Made by a program: the position numbers and the translations under genes. The notes beneath the pieces are model-generated. The model saw nothing but the letters and a program-made list of their open reading frames with translations, was not told the origin of the DNA and did not search any database. Of a stretch of 9,713 bases of DNA, positions 7,107-9,713 are shown piece by piece. Position 1 is the first letter of the stretch. Each line of letters begins with the position of its first letter. Origin of the DNA: Candidatus Saccharibacteria bacterium UBA4215 (GTDB lineage: Bacteria > Patescibacteriota > Saccharimonadia > Saccharimonadales > Saccharimonadaceae); NCBI GenBank assembly GCA_002381485.1, contig DFTJ01000017.1, positions 55,798-65,510 on the forward strand, in the 5' to 3' direction.

Positions 7107-7141
7107 CTCCTTTTCTGAGTAGATATTATTATTCGGAATAA
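7107..7141 (-). promoter_or_regulatory. Leader of the DsbA-like gene: Shine-Dalgarno and a perfect dyad
   Basis: AAGGAG at 7112-7107 fixes the start. Upstream is a perfect 6-1-6 inverted repeat, TTATTC-G-GAATAA (7129-7141), directly next to a -10-like TAATAT (7128-7123). No convincing -35 is seen. The dyad sits in the 50-bp gap to the previous gene and could be an operator for an internal promoter. Confidence 0.45.
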
Positions 7142-7149
7142 CGTCTATT

Positions 7150-7476
7150 CTAGAATCGAAGTTGTGTGGTCAAGTGAGTTTTTTGTAATTTGATAAATAT
7201 CCAGTAAGCAGTAAAAACAAAAGCTCCATATAGCAATGAGAGATCAATCGCTTGCTTAACCCATGAAAATAGTGGAGGAGTTGGTTCTTTCTCATCATCT
7301 TCATCATTTTTTGTCTGACTATTAACAGCGAGGAGCTGTGCATGCGACGTACAGCTGGTTTGACAGCCTTGTACGGAACTTTTACTAAATACTGTACCAT
7401 TATGTGCATACACGCCTGCAAAGAGAATCGACAGTATAATCAGTAACCGTATTAAAATGGATCGTAATCGTGTCAT
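7150..7476 (-). CDS. Small two-span membrane protein with extracytoplasmic CxxxC
   Basis: 108 residues, family not recognised. A basic N-terminus (MTRLRSILIR) leads into a first hydrophobic segment (about 6-24) that may be a signal anchor or a cleaved signal (VYA-H). A polar loop carries C38-QTS-C42 and an acidic stretch DEDDEKE (58-64), and a second membrane segment lies at about 78-97 (YGAFVFTAYWIFI), ending in a basic tail. The loop should face outside, where the adjacent DsbA-like enzyme could oxidise C38/C42. Start: ATG 7476 is one base after the TGA of the upstream gene, with GGTGG just before. A GTG at 7485 overlapping the upstream gene is the alternative. Tight spacing implies translational coupling with the His-rich gene. 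It could be an assembly or redox partner; no enzymatic motif is visible. Confidence 0.75.
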   Translation of the reverse strand: MTRLRSILIRLLIILSILFAGVYAHNGTVFSKSSVQGCQTSCTSHAQLLAVNSQTKNDEDDEKEPTPPLFSWVKQAIDLSLLYGAFVFTAYWIFIKLQKTHLTTQLRF

Positions 7477-7477
7477 A

Positions 7478-8350
7478 TCAACCACCGCATGTACTATCGG
7501 TTAGCGGTTCAAGGTCATTGAACCTCGCTTTGATTTGCTGGTCGGTAGGCTCATCTTTCTGAACAAATATAACGACGTTACCCAGCAAGTTGTTAATGCG
7601 GGTCAGTTTTTCTTGATCTGTCTCTGCCGCTGCACCATCATCCCCATCAGCATCTTCAGCCGTACCGTGTGCATAGGCTTTCGGGAAAAGTATATCTAAG
7701 ACACTCACATCACCCGACTTATTCAGCTCATGAGCTGGTGAATTACTTGTCTTACCAAAGAAATCTTCAAGGTCTTTGTTCTTCCAGTCTTCAAAACTTT
7801 GTTTTTTGTAGCTGTTTTCATCGCCAGTGTAAATGTAAAACGTATCATCTTTTGGAACATCTGGTAGGTAATTACCGTGCGTGGTTACTTGTTGAATATC
7901 AGATAGATCGTTTAGCTTGTAGCCAAGAGCCCCGTCAATACCGCCGATGTAATTCCAGCCGTAGTACTTCATCACCATACCACCTGTCATACCTTCCCAG
8001 TGAATGTGAGTGAATTGATCTTTATTGTCATGGAAATGAATCGGCTGCTCAGGTAAGTTAGCGTTACATTGGTCCTTAGCATAGCCTGTTTGATAAGCCG
8101 GAGTGCTGAAGTCCTCAGCCTTACCGTCCACAAGTATTTGCATGCGGAAATGATAATGTTCAAGTTTTGGGTTACGGATAACGTTTGGTGAGACAGCGTA
8201 TATGTAGCCTGCGTATGACCCGACAGTCACTATTGCAGCCAGAATAACTCCTAAGACAACTTTATGCCAGGTACTTAGGCCCCGTCTGCGTTTAGCATGT
8301 TTATTCTTTTCTACGCTCAGCCCTTCATCGCTATCATTGTGTTCTTGCAT
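7478..8350 (-). CDS. Membrane-anchored extracytoplasmic protein with three His-x-His motifs, putative metal binder
   Basis: 290 residues, no family recognised with certainty. A charged cytoplasmic N-terminus (1-30, basic KHAKRRR) precedes one membrane anchor (31-52). The extracytoplasmic domain carries paired histidines: H65-Y-H67, H105-F-H107 and H115-I-H117, plus H158. The latter two pairs lie in a short block (PIHFHDNKDQFTHIHWEG, 103-120). The only Cys are C95 and C288, a possible disulfide. An acidic low-complexity part (DADGDDGAAAETD, 233-245) precedes a C-terminal helix-strand region. The His pairs suggest Cu, Zn or another transition metal; this is inference, backed by the divergent metal-sensor/metal-ATPase operon. 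Start: ATG 8350 follows TATACT by 10 bases, so the leader is very short. The TTG at 8395 is rejected. The stop TGA abuts the next gene. Confidence 0.8.
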   Translation of the reverse strand: MQEHNDSDEGLSVEKNKHAKRRRGLSTWHKVVLGVILAAIVTVGSYAGYIYAVSPNVIRNPKLEHYHFRMQILVDGKAEDFSTPAYQTGYAKDQCNANLPEQPIHFHDNKDQFTHIHWEGMTGGMVMKYYGWNYIGGIDGALGYKLNDLSDIQQVTTHGNYLPDVPKDDTFYIYTGDENSYKKQSFEDWKNKDLEDFFGKTSNSPAHELNKSGDVSVLDILFPKAYAHGTAEDADGDDGAAAETDQEKLTRINNLLGNVVIFVQKDEPTDQQIKARFNDLEPLTDSTCGG

Positions 8351-8360
8351 TATGCTAATT

Positions 8361-8366
8361 AGTATA
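8361..8366 (-). promoter_or_regulatory. -10 box of the His-rich gene
   Basis: TATACT on the minus strand, ten bases before ATG 8350, predicting a leader of only a few bases. No clear -35 at the right distance is seen (a TCGACA lies 14 bases upstream, too near). It lies in the 142-bp divergent gap shared with the metal-sensor gene. Confidence 0.5.
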
Positions 8367-8423
8367 ACAAGTTTGGTTAGTGTCGAGAAAAACAAAAAGC
8401 GTTCAAAGCAAATAAATGTTCCT

Positions 8424-8440
8424 CAACTCTTTAAAAGTTG
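8424..8440. promoter_or_regulatory. 17-bp near-perfect palindrome, candidate operator
   Basis: CAACTCTTTAAAAGTTG is self-complementary at 7 of 8 paired positions around a central T. It lies in the middle of the divergent gap between the His-rich gene and the ArsR-type gene, 58-74 bases from each promoter's -10 side. It is a candidate binding site for the adjacent regulator or another factor, though ArsR-family sites often overlap the -10 region more closely. Confidence 0.35.
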
Positions 8441-8480
8441 TAGATAATAATACACTATGTTCTGAATACAGCCTGTGATG

Positions 8481-8486
8481 TACTAT
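8481..8486 (+). promoter_or_regulatory. -10 box of the metal-sensor operon (leaderless type)
   Basis: TACTAT, then exactly six bases (GGGTAT), then ATG 8493. The -35 region is poor (TTCTGA at best, with short spacing). This would suit a promoter whose activity depends on a regulator. An alternative GTG at 8475 and ATG at 8478 lie upstream of or within this box. Confidence 0.55.
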
Positions 8487-8492
8487 GGGTAT

Positions 8493-8813
8493 ATGATTAC
8501 CAAAACAAAACCAATGACTACCTCACATAGTGCACTTGCTCGTTTCGGACATGCTCTGTCCGACCCGATCCGCGTCCAAATCCTCGCTCTTTTGAGTGAA
8601 AAGCTTTACTATCCTGCTGATATGGCGGAAACGCTCGAAGTGACGCGTCAGTCTATTTCGAATCACTTAGCGTGTCTTCGTGGTTGCGGTCTCGTAGTCA
8701 CGACGGCGGATGGTCGCCGGTCACAGTACAAACTGGCGGACGAGCGTATCAAGCACGCACTCAAGGATCTTCAGGCCGTCGTGCTTCATGTTCATCCTAG
8801 GCACGACATATGA
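8493..8813 (+). CDS. ArsR/SmtB-family metal sensor, CmtR-like
   Basis: 106-residue winged-helix repressor. By eye it strongly resembles Mycobacterium tuberculosis CmtR, the Cd/Pb sensor: SALARFGHALSDPIRVQILALL (13-34), YYPADMAETLEVTRQSISNHLACLRGCGLVV (39-69, recognition helix and metal site) and GRRSQYKLAD (74-83, wing). The two Cys of CmtR's CLRGC site are present as C61 and C65 and are the only Cys in the protein. CmtR's third ligand, Cys102 in the C-terminal tail, is absent; instead the tail has H99, H101 and H104. It probably represses its own operon and releases on metal binding. Start: ATG 8493 fits both the -10 spacing and the family N-terminus. Its stop overlaps the ATPase start (ATGA), indicating coupled translation. 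Confidence 0.9.
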   Translation: MITKTKPMTTSHSALARFGHALSDPIRVQILALLSEKLYYPADMAETLEVTRQSISNHLACLRGCGLVVTTADGRRSQYKLADERIKHALKDLQAVVLHVHPRHDI

Positions 8814-9713
8814 GCGCCGAGCACGAAGAGGAAGAGCGCGGCCGCTGGGCAAAGCTTCTGACGCTTGTTGCAGTAATAACGTTCGCCGGCGGAATCGTTC
8901 TGTCTCTATTACAAAATGATCTGTCAGAAATAGTTTTCGGGGTTTCGCTAGCAGCGGGTGGTATACCGGTAGCTATTTCTGCTATCAAGAGTCTTCTTAA
9001 ACGTAAAATTGTTATTAGCCTTCTCATGACAATTGCAGCACTAGGAGCCCTCTACTTGGGTGAAATCGCCGAAGCTGCCACCGTTATGCTTTTCTTTGCT
9101 CTGGCGGAGGCATTTGAAGAGTTCGGAGAATCACGCTCACGAAGAGCAGTGGCTGCGTTGATTGAAAAATCTCCCAAAAAAGCACGCCTTAAGAATGGCA
9201 AAGAAATTGACGTCGATAAGGTTGAGATTGATGACATTATAGAGATCCGTCCAGGTGATATGGTGCCATTGGATGGTGTGGTCGTAAGCGGAGAATCATC
9301 GATCGACGAAGCAACTATCACGGGAGAGAGCATTCCTAAGGAAAAGTATAAAGACGAACTCGTGTACGCAGGAACCCTCAATCAGAGTGGCTACCTTGAG
9401 ATACGAGTATCGAAGATTGCTGCCAATAGCACCTTGAACAAGATCGTTAAGCTCATTGAGAGTGCTCAGAAGTCACGACCGGAAATGCAGCATTTTCTTG
9501 ATAAGTTTGCGAGTTACTATATTCCTATCGCACTCATCCTGGCTGTACTCGTTGCGCTTGTGCCTCCGCTGTTCTTTGGCCAACCTTTTGCTGAGTGGTT
9601 CACTAGGGCGTTGATCCTTCTGGTCTTGGCTTGCCCTGATGCGCTTGTTGTATCTGCACCTGTTGCGGTCGCCGCGGCCATAGGTGGTGCTTCTCGACGC
9701 GGCGTCATCGTTA
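8810..9713 (+). CDS. P1B-type heavy-metal ATPase, 3'-truncated by the window edge
   Basis: The first 301 residues of a metal-exporting P-type ATPase. There is no N-terminal HMA domain or CxxC; the N-terminus is only a charged MSAEHEEEERGR. Hydrophobic segments lie at about 14-34, 41-58, 66-84 and 86-101, followed by the actuator domain with RPGDMVPLDG (147-156) and TGES (171-174). Next come membrane segments at about 236-255 and 266-292. The second has LACPDALVVSAPVA: the ion-site motif is C275-P276-D277, where this family usually has CPC (also SPC, TPC, CPH). The DKTG phosphorylation site lies beyond the window. It overlaps the CmtR-like gene by ATGA, so it is probably a Cd/Pb/Zn- or Cu-type efflux pump under that sensor. 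The substrate is uncertain because of the altered motif. Confidence 0.93.
   Translation, partial: MSAEHEEEERGRWAKLLTLVAVITFAGGIVLSLLQNDLSEIVFGVSLAAGGIPVAISAIKSLLKRKIVISLLMTIAALGALYLGEIAEAATVMLFFALAEAFEEFGESRSRRAVAALIEKSPKKARLKNGKEIDVDKVEIDDIIEIRPGDMVPLDGVVVSGESSIDEATITGESIPKEKYKDELVYAGTLNQSGYLEIRVSKIAANSTLNKIVKLIESAQKSRPEMQHFLDKFASYYIPIALILAVLVALVPPLFFGQPFAEWFTRALILLVLACPDALVVSAPVAVAAAIGGASRRGVIV

Noticed and set aside
7669..8013. 114-codon open frame on the plus strand
   Set aside because: Antisense to the His-rich protein gene, with low-quality composition.
8351..8395. TTG start at 8395 for the His-rich protein
   Set aside because: The -10-like TATACT at 8366-8361 lies inside this extension; ATG 8350 gives a sensible cytoplasmic tail and membrane anchor.
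8797..9708. Several minus-strand frames at the right end
   Set aside because: They lie antisense to the P1B ATPase, whose motifs make the plus strand certain.
1..9713. Recoded UGA (as in some CPR lineages)
   Set aside because: TGA ends the His-rich, 63-residue and CmtR-like genes at sensible places, one of them in an ATGA overlap.
1..9713. CRISPR array, insertion sequence or transposase
   Set aside because: No regularly spaced repeats, terminal inverted repeats or transposase-like protein were seen on either strand.

Overview
The window looks like a stretch of chromosome from a small-genome, mostly fermentative bacterium with moderate GC and the standard genetic code: UGA, UAA and UAG all end convincing genes. 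The gene mix fits Patescibacteria/CPR and perhaps Saccharibacteria: an acetate kinase-phosphoketolase pair, a divergent 2H-family protein, membrane-anchored DsbA-like and His-rich proteins, and short intergenic spaces. That placement is inference from style, not a database match.

Layout. Positions 2-3457 (+) hold the 3' part of acetate kinase followed by a complete phosphoketolase, an ATP-yielding acetyl-phosphate route. A P-loop kinase-like gene (3459-4022, -) converges on it and is divergent from an FKBP prolyl isomerase (4076-4477, +). These two genes share a 53-bp, nearly mirror-symmetric promoter region. A 2H phosphoesterase/ligase-like gene (4452-4967, -) with a degraded first HxT motif overlaps the FKBP 3' end. 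Upstream of it lie an ATP-grasp ligase (5031-5819, -) and a 63-residue unknown protein (5981-6172, -) with a near-consensus sigma70 promoter. Next is a tRNA-Trp(CCA)-like gene (6251-6361, -): its 3' two-thirds, including the encoded CCA, is canonical, but its D-arm region is about 36 nt too long.

From 6470 to 8350 (-) three genes for extracytoplasmic proteins are stacked: a His-x-His-rich membrane-anchored protein, a small two-span membrane protein with a CxxxC pair, and a membrane-anchored thioredoxin-fold DsbA-like protein. Divergent from them (8493 to the window end, +) are an ArsR/SmtB regulator resembling the Cd/Pb sensor CmtR and a P1B-type metal ATPase. Those two genes overlap by ATGA. 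The ATPase has no N-terminal metal-binding domain and carries CPD in place of the usual CPC. The five genes together may form a metal-handling and thiol-redox module at the cell surface; this is the best candidate here for an undescribed system.

Regulation. Four starts (4022-, 4076+, 4967-, 8493+) have a -10-like hexamer ending exactly 6 nt before ATG, which predicts leaderless mRNAs. Others (phosphoketolase, ATP-grasp, the 63-residue gene, DsbA-like) have clear Shine-Dalgarno sequences, so both initiation modes seem to coexist. This pattern also corrects two starts: a TTG at 5003 is really part of a -35 box, and a TTG at 8395 lies upstream of a -10 box.
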